A stretch of DNA of 64,000 nucleotides, from positions 24,234,289 through 24,298,288 of the forward strand of contig NC_068972.1 of the NCBI RefSeq assembly GCF_016808095.1, given 5' to 3'. The stretch's first letter is position 1; each line of letters begins with the position of its first letter. The position numbers and the translations under genes were made by a program. Below are positions 10,685 to 26,600 of the stretch, piece by piece. Origin of the DNA: Vigna angularis (taxonomy: Eukaryota; Streptophyta; Magnoliopsida; Fabales; Fabaceae). The notes under the pieces were generated by a model, which saw only the letters and a list, made by a program, of their open reading frames with translations, did not search any database and was not told where the DNA came from.

Positions 10685-12601
10685 TAGAGGTGTCATTTGA
10701 GCCCATGGCCCATGGGTTGACTCTGACCCCTTCTAAAATCAAGCCCCAATTTTCTAGCCCACTTAATAGGAGGCTTTTTAAAAGCCCCAACCCCTAAAGC
10801 CCCACATAAAGTGGGCTGGGTTAGGGTTAGGATGGGGCTAGGCCCCAAACTAAATTAATTCACTTTTAATGTTTTTTTAGTTATTTCTTTTATTTACTTT
10901 ACAAGTTCAATAATTTCCAAAATTTACATGATATTTAATATCTTTTTAATTAAATATAAATGTATAAATATTGATTTTATAAAAAAATATTTTAAATAAT
11001 TTTTTAATTATAAGTATATTTTAAATATATAATTTTATTATTTTGGAAAGTTAAAAAAGAAAATTTTTATTATTATTTTTATTTAAAAGAAAATGAAAAA
11101 AATTTCAAAAAAGAAATTATAAAAGTAACACAGTTGAAAATTCCATTTTTCAATAATCGAATTCTGATATCTATATAAATATTTGAAATATTAATTATGG
11201 ATAGATTTTAAATTCAAATATACTGATTAGATGAATTTTTAATATCGGTGTAAAATTTTTATTTTTTATAGTTTGTCATATAAAATTCTTTTGTTGAATG
11301 TTTTGTATAGATATATATACATTAAAAAATTAAACCACATACTTTATAAAGTTTAAAATTAATTTCACGTAATAAAAGAACTAACTTTTTAGTGAAAATC
11401 CTTGTTAGGCAAAATTGTTATAAATATTATGTTAGTATACAAGATCTAGATGTAATCCTAGTGGTTATAAAATCAGATTTTTTTTCTAACCTTTTAGATT
11501 AAATTAATATTTTAAAATCAGACTTATCTTTATCCAACAAAGATAGATTTTATTGAATTATTTATCATAATTGAGCCGATTGTAATAAAAAATAATTAAA
11601 TAATAGATACAATATTTTTAAATAAATATAATGTTATAATTTATAATACTAAAATTAAAATTATTATTGTATTTAATTATTAACATATAAAATAAATAAA
11701 AATTATAATAATTATTATAATAAATAAATTACATCAATGTCTCTTAATAAGAAACTAATAAAAAAAACAAATGAATATAATATAAAATATATGAAAAAGA
11801 CATAAAAATATATAAATTGATGTAAATGACTAAATTATACGTTTCATAAATTGTTTTTAAAAGAATTATATAACTTTATAAATAATAAATATTAATTTTA
11901 TTAAATTTGGAAAATTAAAAAAGTTAAAAAGTTATTAAGTCAAAATTTTAACATGTTCACACCAATTAAAAATAATGTAATTTTGATTACAAATCTTAAT
12001 TGAATGATATTGATTTAAACTAGTGACAAAATAGATTACCATCTATAAATAAATTCGTTAGTCCATCAAAATTTTACAAATTAAATTAAATTTTTTAACT
12101 TTTAAACCTATTTTATGTGGATATCTCTAAACTATCAAATTTACAAACCAAAATTAAGAAACCAAAATTAAGAAACCAAAATTATGATGAAAAAATTATC
12201 AAAACAAAATTTGGAAATTAAGGAATAATTGTATAAAAACATTATTATTAAACTAATTAATATAGAAACAGTTATGAAGTAGAAAATTAATTTTATTGGT
12301 AAAAAAATATAATTACACATGAATCAATTATGGTTATAAGTTATTACTAACAAAAATAAAATGAAAGTTGGATAAAAAATACACATGATTTGTGATTACT
12401 TGTATGATGATATTATGTTTCTGGACGTTAAATTTTGTAAAAAGGAAAGCCCATGGACTGGCCCTGGCCTATGGGGCTTTAGGGATTTTTAGCCCTGTGA
12501 GCTTTTTTAATAAAGAGTTTTTTTGACCCTATGAACTTTTTTGGTTCCAACCCACATGGGTTAGGGCCAAATCTTATTAGAGGGGCTCATTTGACGGCTT
12601 A
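10685..12601. mobile_element. hAT-like DNA transposon, non-autonomous
   Basis: The element is flanked by an exact 8-bp direct repeat tcaataac (10677-10684 and 12602-12609), the length typical of hAT insertions. The left end reads TAGAGGTGTCATTTGAGCCC and the right end in reverse reads TAAGCCGTCAAATGAGCCCC, a short imperfect inverted repeat. Further in, both ends carry 'ggggctttttagcccc'-like blocks, while the middle is extremely AT-rich (10860-12420). No transposase is recognisable. Confidence 0.8.
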
Positions 12602-12609
12602 TCAATAAC

Positions 12610-13680
12610 TAATGACAATTTTGCTAGGAGGTAAATTAATAACAATCCAAAAGCATTAAACTAATCGTGCATTACTTTTTTATCGATTGAGGATCTTTTA
12701 AGGCCTCGAGTACGTTTTGTGACTCATTGGCAGAAGTATTAGACATGACAGTGTGTTTAAAAGCAAGAAAGGTGAGTACAGTTCAAATAATTCATAATAA
12801 TATCATAAATTAATCTGAACCAAACAATTAAGGAATTCCTCTTTCTTACTTTAATTTCAACTAGAATTTTATGCATGTTCTGTTATACTATTTGTTTTTT
12901 CTTTCTTTTTGTTTTTTCTTTCTTTTTGTTTTTTCAATAACAATGAAAATAATAGCACAATGACAATGGATGAAGTATAGTTTCAATATAATAAAATTCG
13001 AATTGACCCATGTGGTCATTCAAGGACTTCACAAGTTGCAATACAAGGACTTCACAAGTTGCAATGAAAGGAAAAGAACACAAAAAATAAATAACTAAAG
13101 AAAGTAAAAGAAGTTGTAACATAAATCAATAAAAATGATGATCCAAATTGCAACAATTAACATGAGATTAATTATTTTTCTTGTTTTGTCATGTTTATTA
13201 GGATGCATGTATTGTTTTACAATTTGTCATCTTATAAAACAAAATTAACCTATTTATATTTTCTAACCTTCTCTAAATAGTTACAAGATTTTGAATTTAA
13301 AATTTAAACAAGTTAGATAATAAATCTTTCTATGATTATCTTAAAAATTACCCTTAAGGGTTTTGGATTCCACGCTTGAGTAATTAATATCTATTATATA
13401 TTTATAACAATTGTTACTTTATTCTCTATATCAGAAAAATAAAACTTTTTTACAACTTTTTAATAATATATAGTAATTTTAATACGCAATAACAAGTTAT
13501 TTGAGAAAATTGTTCGCAAACAATAAGATGAATTGTTTTGTGAATTAAAATTACTTTACTAAAATTATTACCCTTTTAAAAATATTATATAGTTTTTATA
13601 GTAAACATTTTAACAACAATGAACAAGGATTCGCCATAAATGATTAGATAAGTTTATTTTACTAAATAATTTGTTTTAGG
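12610..13680. other. Intergenic region upstream of the GH1 gene
   Basis: AT-rich. It holds two small tandem repeats: an 18-bp unit of the form ttttctttctttttgttt (about 12895-12932, 2 to 2.5 copies) and a 23-bp unit built on caaggacttcacaagttgca (about 13019-13064, 2 copies). No gene is seen. The distal part would be the promoter region of the GH1 gene. Confidence 0.5.
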
Positions 13681-13682
13681 AA

Positions 13683-13689
13683 TATAAAG
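13683..13689 (+). promoter_or_regulatory. Candidate TATA box of the GH1 gene
   Basis: TATAAAG lies 168 bp before the first in-frame ATG at 13851, giving a plausible start of transcription near 13715. Position and sequence only; no expression evidence. Confidence 0.35.
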
Positions 13690-13781
13690 GGAAAAGTTTC
13701 AAACAAAAGAAAAAAGGATTGAAGGTGTGTGTGAAGAGCACCAATCTAAATTTCAACATCAACAGCTCAATAAATTGAAAG

Positions 13782-13844
13782 ATGAAGCACATGGATCACT
13801 CATTTTCGTTTCCGATTGGAATAAATGTTGTCCTTGCCGATTGA
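13782..13844 (+). CDS. Possible upstream ORF (20 codons) in the GH1 leader
   Basis: ATG at 13782 opens a 20-codon frame (MKHMDHSFSFPIGINVVLAD) that stops with TGA at 13842-13844, six bases before the ATG at 13851. If transcription starts near 13715 it would be translated first and could lower initiation on the main frame. The frame is short enough to occur by chance. Confidence 0.3.
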   Translation: MKHMDHSFSFPIGINVVLAD

Positions 13845-13850
13845 GACCAA

Positions 13851-19219
<5,369 letters not shown>

Positions 19220-19289
19220 GTTCTTTGTTTGTTATTACGAATAAGTCATTGCACAGAGGTGTTATTAGTATGCTTACTTTCCCTTAAAT

Positions 19290-20450
19290 ACATAAGAATA
19301 AGATACCTGGGCATATTTCAATTCAGATTGTAAAAGAAGGATTGAAAGAGCTAATGAGTAAAACATTCTCATGACAAAAACTAAAATCGAAAATTTTAGC
19401 TCATTCTGGAAGAGGGTCGCACTAATAGTCACAATCGAAACAACCAAGTAGAGTTGTAGCTCATTCCTTTGAACCAGTCGGACCATGACAAATGGGTTGG
19501 TAAGAATTTGCTTCACTTCTACAAAGGAAGTTTCAGAGTGCTCATCCCACTTGACTATAGAGCTCTTCTTCATCATCTTTAAGATTTGCATGATCCACTC
19601 AACCAGTCTAGGAATGAAATGGGACAAAGAGGTCTGTCAGCCTATGAGCTGTTACACTTCTTTTAGATTCTATGGGTTCCTCATTTCCAACATAGTCACA
19701 TACTTGTGTAGATTGTCTTAAATCCCCTTTGTTGTCAACATGAACCCCAATAATTTTTTCGCCTCCATTCTGAACATGCACTTTACGGGATTGATGTGCA
19801 TTCCATAACGTCAAACTTGTCTGCAAACCTCCTCCAAATCTCTTACATGCTCCTCCATCAACTGATTACGAACCACTATGTTGTCTACACACACTTGTAT
19901 GCACTGGTCGATCTAATGATGAAAAACCTTATCCTTCAAGCGTTGATAGATGACTCTAGTGTTCTTTAATCCAAACAACATTACTTGATAGTAGTAATTT
20001 GTTAGCTCTGTGATGAAGGCAGTCTTCTTTCGATCGGTTGGATACATGGGTATTTGATTGTACTCAGAGTATGCATCTAGAAAGCTTAGGATTTGGTGGT
20101 CTGATGATCCGCCTACTAGGTTGTCTATGCTAGGAAAGGGGTAAGCATCTTTCGGGCATGCTTTGTTGAGGTCAGTGAAGTCCGTGCACATCTTCCACTA
20201 ATTATTTGATTTGTTTCAACATGACCACGTTAGCCATCCAGGTGGTATATGTACTTCTAGAACGAAACCAGCCTCTAAGAGCTTCTTGACCTATGCATCT
20301 ATCGCACGTCTCTTCTCCTCCCACATTCTTCTTTTCTTCTGCCACGGGACGAGTCTCCTTAAAGAGAGCTAATTTTTTAGACAATGTCCAGCATGTCAAT
20401 GACTGTCCATGCAAAAAGATCGTGATTGGCTCTTAGTGTTTCGCCCAAAA
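19290..20450 (-). pseudogene. Gypsy reverse transcriptase fragment
   Basis: Minus-strand pieces give TTWMANVVMLKQ (20202-20414), then CTDFTDLNKACPKDAYPFPS and a 'SFLDAYSEYNQIPMYPTDRKKTAF' type block (19913-20191). A connecting region with EWIMQILKMM and 'SFVEVKQILTNPFVM' (19274-19627) follows, as in the RT-RNase H junction of gypsy pol. Stops and frameshifts break the frame repeatedly and the catalytic YxDD block is degraded. It cannot be functional. Confidence 0.8.
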
Positions 20451-20589
20451 CTTTATTCTGCTCTTGGCCCAAACAGCTTCCGATGGACATCGTTTGTCCT
20501 TCCCTCCATCCTAGGTCGAAGGGTTTCACTCCCTCCTACGGTTTCATCCAATCTTTCGTATTAGTCTTGGGATCCAAGTCTACCATGAC

Positions 20590-23169
20590 TCTAAGACCCT
20601 AGAACCTCATGAACTTACCTAGTTGTAGAAAGTTTAAGTTATAATGTAAAAATAAAGTGCTGTCAGACTTGACATGGTTCACTATTTTAATTATAACTTT
20701 TTGTGGAAAATATCAATTTAGCTGATTCTTCTTTTATTAGATATTAGACTCAAAGAGCTTCGATTTGAGTACTCATATGCATATTTTCGACTTCGGTAAG
20801 GGGGTCAAACGGACTGTCAAAGCTGCGATAAATTTTGCTGCTGGGAATTTGCGTGAGCAGTAAATTTTTTTGGATTGTAGACAATGTGAGCTGGCTTGGC
20901 TACGGTTCCTTTTGTGGGAATAATTTTAGGGACCCTTTCAGACATTCTCTCCATGTTTTGGGGCTGGAAAGGAGTATGGGGCATTGTTTTATTGAATTAT
21001 CTTTACTAAATAACAATTCCATGGGTCCTTGTGTGTCTAGGAATCATTTCCTTTAATTCCAAAGCTGAATGGGTGTTTTAGACATAAGAGTAAGGCTCTT
21101 AGTGTGAGTATTTCGAAAATTCTAAGTGTGCTAAGTGTGGAGGTTGTCTTGGCTTGTGCAAGAAGAGAGGAATTCCTAGAAACTAGAGTTCTACCAAGGT
21201 TGTGGAAGAGATCAAGTTAAAGTGTTCAAGGCTAAAGGTAAGGGGGTTTAACTTGGGATATAACATAGTGTATGATGGATAGAAGGTAACCATATGAAGT
21301 TGTTGTATGCTTTCTTCCTTGTGTGTTGGGATTAAATTTAACATGTTGAAGCATGTGTTTTTCTTCTTGGTTGTAAGTTTTATGAGTTTGAGTATAACAT
21401 GAGTTTTGGATATAAAACGCAGAATCTAAAACTGAACTGTTGCGATTTTTCCCAGATTAATTCGAGACCCTTCCTAATGTCCAAAATAGTTGTAAGAGTA
21501 GTCCAATTAAAGATATTTGAGTCTAGTTTCCAGAAAATCAATAATCAACTCAATTGGAGTTCGGTAGAGAGAATAATGAGTAAAACAGCCATCAAAGGTC
21601 AAAACTGAGAGACCAGAGTGTGGTTAAATTTTCTGCTTTTTAATAATTTTACTGCAGTTAGCTCTGTAGTCCAAAAATTTAGATTTATATGTCCAAAGAA
21701 ATATATTTGAGTCTAGTTTCCAGAAAATCAAGAATCAACAAGTTCAGTAGAGAGAGTAATGAGTAAAACAGCCATCAAAGGTCAAAACTGAGAAGACCAG
21801 AGCGTGGTGAAATTTTCCGCTTTTTAATAATTTTACTGCAGCTAGATCTGTAGTCCAAAAATTTAGATTTATATGTCCAAAGAAAGATACTTGAGTCTAG
21901 TTTCCAGAAAATCAAGAATCAACTCAATTGGAGTTCGGTAGAGAGAGTAATGAGCAAAAGAATCAGCAAAGGTTAAAACTAAGAAGACCAGAGCGTGGTG
22001 AAATTTTCCGCTTTTTAATAATTTTACTGCAGCTAGCCCTGTAGTCCAAAAATTTAGATCTATATGTCCAAAGAAAGATATTTGAGTCTAGTTTCCAATA
22101 GAAAAGAAATGAACTCATTTGGAGTTATGTACAGAGATTTATGAGTAAAATAACAAGCAAAGGTCAGTGTAGACAGTATTCAATTTTTACTCGTTGGGAA
22201 TTCTTATCTACACTCTTTGGCCAAGAGTGTGGGTAAGAGGGTATTGTGATTTCTCTTACATTTTTGGAAGAGGAATAATGAATTATGAGAATGAGAGGAG
22301 TGAAAGAGATGTTGGGTGATGTTTGTGAAGGTAAAATGGTGCGAACAAGCGTTCTGTCATTTCCTTAGCATTCTTGTCGAATCGATGGTGTCCGTATTGC
22401 GATACGATAGTGTGTTGAGTCTCTGCGGAGACTGAGATTCGAGTGTCACCCTTTCCTCGTGCGCGGGGACTAGAGAGGGTTGAATGTCTCGCTCAATGAC
22501 TTCGGCTCGTGTGAGTATAGTGCTCGGTGGGTGCGCCTAACCGAAGTTTTTACTCGTAATTCCTTGAGAGGTCGGGGAGATAGGTCTGAAGTTGTGATGG
22601 AAGACGGCTCGAATCGCCCTGTTTTGCGAAACAGGTTTGGTACGACAAAAATTCAAGGAAACAACAGAAGCTTGAGTAAATGATTGAGTCGTGAGTTTAA
22701 TACTGTGATGTATTGTAATATTGTGACCTTGATAGTCTGAGTAGTGATGATTTGAGTTACGAGTTGAATATTATGTAGTATTGTAAGGTTGTGAATAGGA
22801 TAGTCTACGTTGTGATATTTTGATATTGAAATTATATACTGTTAGGTTCTTCGTTACTCACCCTGAAATGTTGTGGTTGTGGTTTCCACCTACGATGATC
22901 GTACTTGTACTGGAGTAGATGGCGTTGCAGATGAGGCAGAGATGAAGTAGCACGACGAGAGTTATGGGAATAACTATAGGGAATTTATCATGTTTTAATG
23001 TAATTTTATGTCTTTGAATAATGGATTTGATATTTGTAAGGTTTTAACCTTATGTTGTAAGACGCTTAAACTTTTGATGGTTTAGTTTCGTGACGTTAAT
23101 TTAAAAAAAAATTGGTGTAAAATTTTGGATTTTGTTATTTTCTAGTGGCACTCCGTAAGGGGTGTTACA
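20590..23169 (+). mobile_element. Solo LTR of a Tekay-like gypsy element
   Basis: A 2.58-kb block interrupts the gypsy pol between RT and protease. Its right end is CACTCCGTAAGGGGTGTTACA-like, the end I associate with Tekay/Del-type legume LTRs, and the block before it (ACTCACCCTGAAATGTTGTG) belongs to the same LTR type. Its left end is placed at 20590 because the pentamer atgac occurs immediately before it (20585-20589) and immediately after the right end (23170-23174), a 5-bp target duplication. The left end reads TCTAAGACCC, so the usual TG would be mutated to TC. No internal coding region and no second LTR are seen, hence solo LTR. Confidence 0.65.
21501..22170 (+). repeat. Tandem repeat, about 187 bp, 3.5 copies
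   Basis: Units can be counted from the motif GAGTCTAGTTTCCA at 21519, 21709, 21893 and 22084, giving periods of 190, 184 and 191 bp. Each carries the blocks AGTCCAAAAATTTAGAT and TTTTTAATAATTTTACTGCA. The array sits inside the solo LTR and decays in the fourth copy. Confidence 0.85.
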
Positions 23170-23255
23170 ATGACCACTTTTGACCTTCTAACTTTCCTAG
23201 GTAGGACATAAGGCTCCACCTTTAGCCTTTCAACATAGCACACTTGGGTTGTTTT

Positions 23256-23618
23256 CTAGTCTGCTCGCACCGTGCATATCATCTCCCCGTTGGAGAACTT
23301 TATCACTATATGAGGTGTAGAAACAATCATCCTAAACACATTCAAGCATGATCTCCCAATCAACACATTATAAGAGGTGTTTACTTCGACCAACAAATAC
23401 CTCACCTTAAGCTCCTTCGCATCATACCTAGTCCCCATCCTCATTCTTAGGTTAACATAGTTTTGTGTGTCTTCAATATGCTCATTGTAGGAGAAAATCA
23501 AGTCTTTTGACATATCCATCTTCTGGAATTTCTTCAAGTACAGGATGTTCATTGAGCTTCCTTGATCGTTAAGGACTTTGCTCACACCGCACCGAGCGAT
23601 ATCGGTTGTGATGACCAT
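23256..23618 (-). pseudogene. Gypsy aspartic protease fragment
   Basis: The minus-strand reading gives VSKVLNDQGSSMNILYLKKF, where a retropepsin-like protein would have D-x-G-S-S at the active site, followed by LLVEVNTSYNVLIGRSCLNV, the second conserved protease block (YNxILGRxxL). The catalytic Asp context reads NDQGSS. It continues the gag-protease order of the minus-strand gypsy element and is separated from RT by the solo LTR. Confidence 0.75.
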
Positions 23619-24531
23619 CGTGTCATCCTAATCGCGGTTAGGGGCATGGAAATCTTCATCTGTGAAGGTAATAGGAGACATGGACTTCTGCTTCCTATCC
23701 ACTACATGGACGGTCTTTAGGCTTCTAAGATGCCTATTATGAGAAGACGAGGAGGATTCGCCTCTTACGAATCCCCTAGAGATGTTGTTGATGTGACCAC
23801 ACAAGGGGCGATCACAACTCATTCTCCTGCTCCTATTACAGCACATGTTGTCGCATCGCGATCATCGTGATGAGGACCTTGATCAGGACTCCACCTTCGA
23901 GGGGGACTCCTCTTTGCCCGATTAGTTTTAACATATCGTTGGAGATGACCCGCCTAAATCAACTCTTCGATCTTGTCACGAAGTGTAGAACACTCCTTTG
24001 TTATGTGTCCTAGGTTTTGGTGGTATCGACAGTGCTTCTTACCAACTACATTCCTCGAAGTCATCTTCTTCTTGATCGAGGGAAGGATGTCTGTATTTAG
24101 CGCTTCCTCTAAGATCCTTGCCCTCAGTGCGTTCAAAGGGGTATACTGGTGAAACTTAAGCCACAAGGGGAGGTCCTTTGGCCTACAGCCACATTTTCTA
24201 TCTCCATTGTCGACCAACTTCTTCACGTACTTATTAATGTCGCTTGTTGCGACAACCTCAGGTTGTTATTTCTTCCGAAAAGCATGTACATTCTCGATGC
24301 ACATAAACTTAGTCGTTTTCTCCTGCATCTCATCCATGGTCTTAGGTAGCCTAGAACACAAGATATATGCAAATGGTCCTGCCATTAAAGTTGTTGATAG
24401 GTTATTAAGGATTAACTCATTACTCATGTCTTTAACCTGCCGAGCAATCTTGTTATAACAGTCCATGAAGGTCTTGAGGGATTCATCTTTCCCTTGCTTG
24501 GTGTTTACCAACGCAATGTGTGTTAAGTTTT

Positions 24532-25530
24532 CACTAGTGCAGAAAGGGTTTTAGACGTCTGTTATTTTGGGCTTCTATCGTCGGATCCCGATCTGACGTC
24601 TTTATGGGTGACGTTAATGGGACGTCAAACTCCATAGGTCCGACGTCTTTATGCATTAACCAACGTCTAACGGCACTATAGACGTCGGACATGGCATTAA
24701 CCGACGTCTACTGCAGGTTGTGTCTTTGGGTAGCGTAGTAACACCTTCTTCCTTTGCTATATTCGTCATAGAAAAGGTTGCGTCTGTTGGACCTCTTATG
24801 GCATTTCAACCGAAAACCGAATCTGGGTCCTTGCCTAGTTCCATTCCAACCGGCAATGAAAACGAATACGATGACATTAGAACTAGGCAAGGACCCAGGT
24901 TCGGTTTTGGGTTGAAACGCTATAAGACATCCAAAAGACGCAAGTTTTTCTTACGAGGAAACTAGCAAAGGGAGAATGTGCTACTACGCTACCAAAAGAC
25001 ACGAGAAAAACTGCATCAAAACACAACGAAAACTCATTTTAATCGGTTCAAATGGAAGATAATCCATCAAAGACTAATTTAATCGAAGTAAAAGTAAGTT
25101 TAAACGGTTCAAAAGAGACAAAAACGCACTTGGAAATGCAATGTCGTGGAGAGAAAATTCGAGAAAAAAGACGATGAAGTGCACGGAACCGCGGGTTCGA
25201 TTTCTGATTTAACAGCAAACAAGACGTCAAACATAGAGGGCACCGACATCTATTCTCGCCTAGACGTCGGAGCCCTCACTAATATAATGTCGAAAACAAC
25301 TTTTCACCTATCCTATTAGGCCAATTAGACGCCGAATGGCGGGATCAAACGTCTATATGACGGAAAAAAAGAACTTTTCATCTACCTGTCAGACATATAC
25401 ACGTCTGTTAGAAGGGGCACCGACGTATATAATCGTATATAGACGTCGGGGTGGCGGGATCGGACGTCTATATGGTGGAAAAAAAGAACTTTTCATCTAC
25501 CTGTGAGACACATAGACGTCTGCACTAGTG
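24532..25530. mobile_element. Non-autonomous CACTA element nested in gypsy gag
   Basis: Both ends are CACTAGTGCAGA in inverted orientation (left at 24532, right complementary up to 25530), flanked by the 3-bp duplication ttt (24529-24531 and 25531-25533). Subterminal regions are full of GACGTC or GACGTCT motifs (24550-24720 and 25215-25520), as expected of CACTA subterminal repeats. The middle holds a long hairpin. No transposase. Confidence 0.85.
24721..25003. repeat. Long hairpin inside the CACTA element
   Basis: Two arms of about 120 bp pair with each other around a 40-bp centre. For example, GGGTCCTTGCCTAGTT near 24829 is the inverse of AACTAGGCAAGGACCC near 24883, and GGTAGCGTAGTA near 24730 is the inverse of the block near 24990. 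Such a transcript would fold into one stem. Confidence 0.8.
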
Positions 25531-26125
25531 TTTGGACCTTGGTGGACGCGTACTACCGACCGAAAAGGGTGCGGAAAATGGCAAAGCAGTCGAATGTAAT
25601 GGGTGACAAGGTGTTGAACCATGCCAACGCTTCTCCATTCAAGGGAAAAAGCCCTCCACCAAACCAGGTCACTCGATGAGTAAAACGCCATGGTGTTAAC
25701 GAACGAGCACAAATGCTCATCCGGGTCAATTAATCCATCATACTTCTCGAAAATTAGGGGCGTCGATCGCTCGGCCATAGGCGCCTCTATGACAACAACC
25801 GTAAAAGGTAGTAGACACTCGGTCTGTATGGTATGCACCGTTTGGGTTCCCTTGCTTGCCCTGATGCTCAACTCTTGAACTATCCTAGTAGGTCCCTCGA
25901 CTTGATTGTTCACATTTGAGGGGTATGGATGACTAGCACCGAGTGTTGTGCAGTCTGCTCTTGACAACCTACACCATTCTCGACCCTAACACTGTTATTT
26001 CAACTTTGTGTCTCTGTTGCATCTCTTGTATATGTCGTTGCATCTCTCTAATTAACTCCATAGGATCTTGTCGATCGCCCATGTTTCTTGTGGTCACCAT
26101 CGGGTTTCTTCGTATGTCCTCGAGT

Positions 26126-26141
26126 CCCACGGTGGGCGCCA
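26126..26141 (-). other. Primer-binding site of the decayed gypsy element
   Basis: The plus strand reads cccacggtgggcgcca directly before the LTR start TGTTTC at 26145. On the minus strand this is TGGCGCCCACCGTGGG, a primer-binding region seen in many plant gypsy elements. The matching tRNA was not identified. Confidence 0.6.
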
Positions 26142-26144
26142 AAA

Positions 26145-26600
26145 TGTTTCAGTTTGTGGGATTAAGATCAACTCCTTTCCTTGATTCGTTCTTTTAACTC
26201 TAAGCTTAGGTCAAAGTTCTTCTTTTACTTCACACTTGCTACTGTTCGGTTGAACTAGGGAGTTACCTGCATAAGGCACTCTAATGCCAAAGTCAGTAAG
26301 GATTTGGCAATACTAGCAATAAATACGTATTAAATGTAACCAACCCATCGCAATACCTCAAACATGTATTTATAAACTTCAGAATGTGCTTCAAATTAAC
26401 ACCAGCCTAATTACGACCTAACTGGTAATTATCATACTTAGCATTAACCCTCGTTTAAGGTCAACCACTCGATTCTCTAGGTGTTCTAGACTGGCAAAAC
26501 CGTCCAATCTTCAATTGATCGGACAATCATACTATACACCTAGCATTTTGACACTTAAAGTTTTTATTTACGTGACTTGGAAAGTCACTTTTCCAATAAC
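26145..26600 (-). repeat. Probable 5' LTR of the decayed gypsy element
   Basis: It begins TG at 26145 beside the primer-binding region. The far end is uncertain; an ...ATAACA end near 26600 is the best candidate. The partner LTR is not in the window, so the limits cannot be confirmed by comparison. Confidence 0.4.

Larger units (their letters stand above)
23620..26130 (-). pseudogene. Gypsy gag, broken and interrupted by a CACTA element
   Basis: The N-terminal part (25967-25534) contains KYDGLIDPDEHLCSFVNTMA and the 'WWRAFSLEW' region typical of Retrotrans_gag. After the CACTA insertion the frame resumes at 24511 with TKQGKDESLKTFMDCYNKIA. A zinc-knuckle-like block HCRYHQNLGHITKECSTLRD lies in 23954-24226. 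Stops separate the pieces. Its 5' end abuts the primer-binding region at 26126-26141. Confidence 0.75.
19290..26600 (-). mobile_element. Decayed Ty3/gypsy retrotransposon, split by two insertions
   Basis: Gag, protease and RT pieces follow one another on the minus strand from 26140 down to about 19290. At the right edge the minus strand reads TTTTGGCGCCCACCGTGGGA (complement of 26125-26144), a typical gypsy primer-binding region directly beside an LTR start at 26145. The element is interrupted by a solo LTR (20590-23169) and a CACTA element (24532-25530). The integrase end and second LTR are missing; the pol similarity stops near 19290, just past the GH1 gene. Confidence 0.8.
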
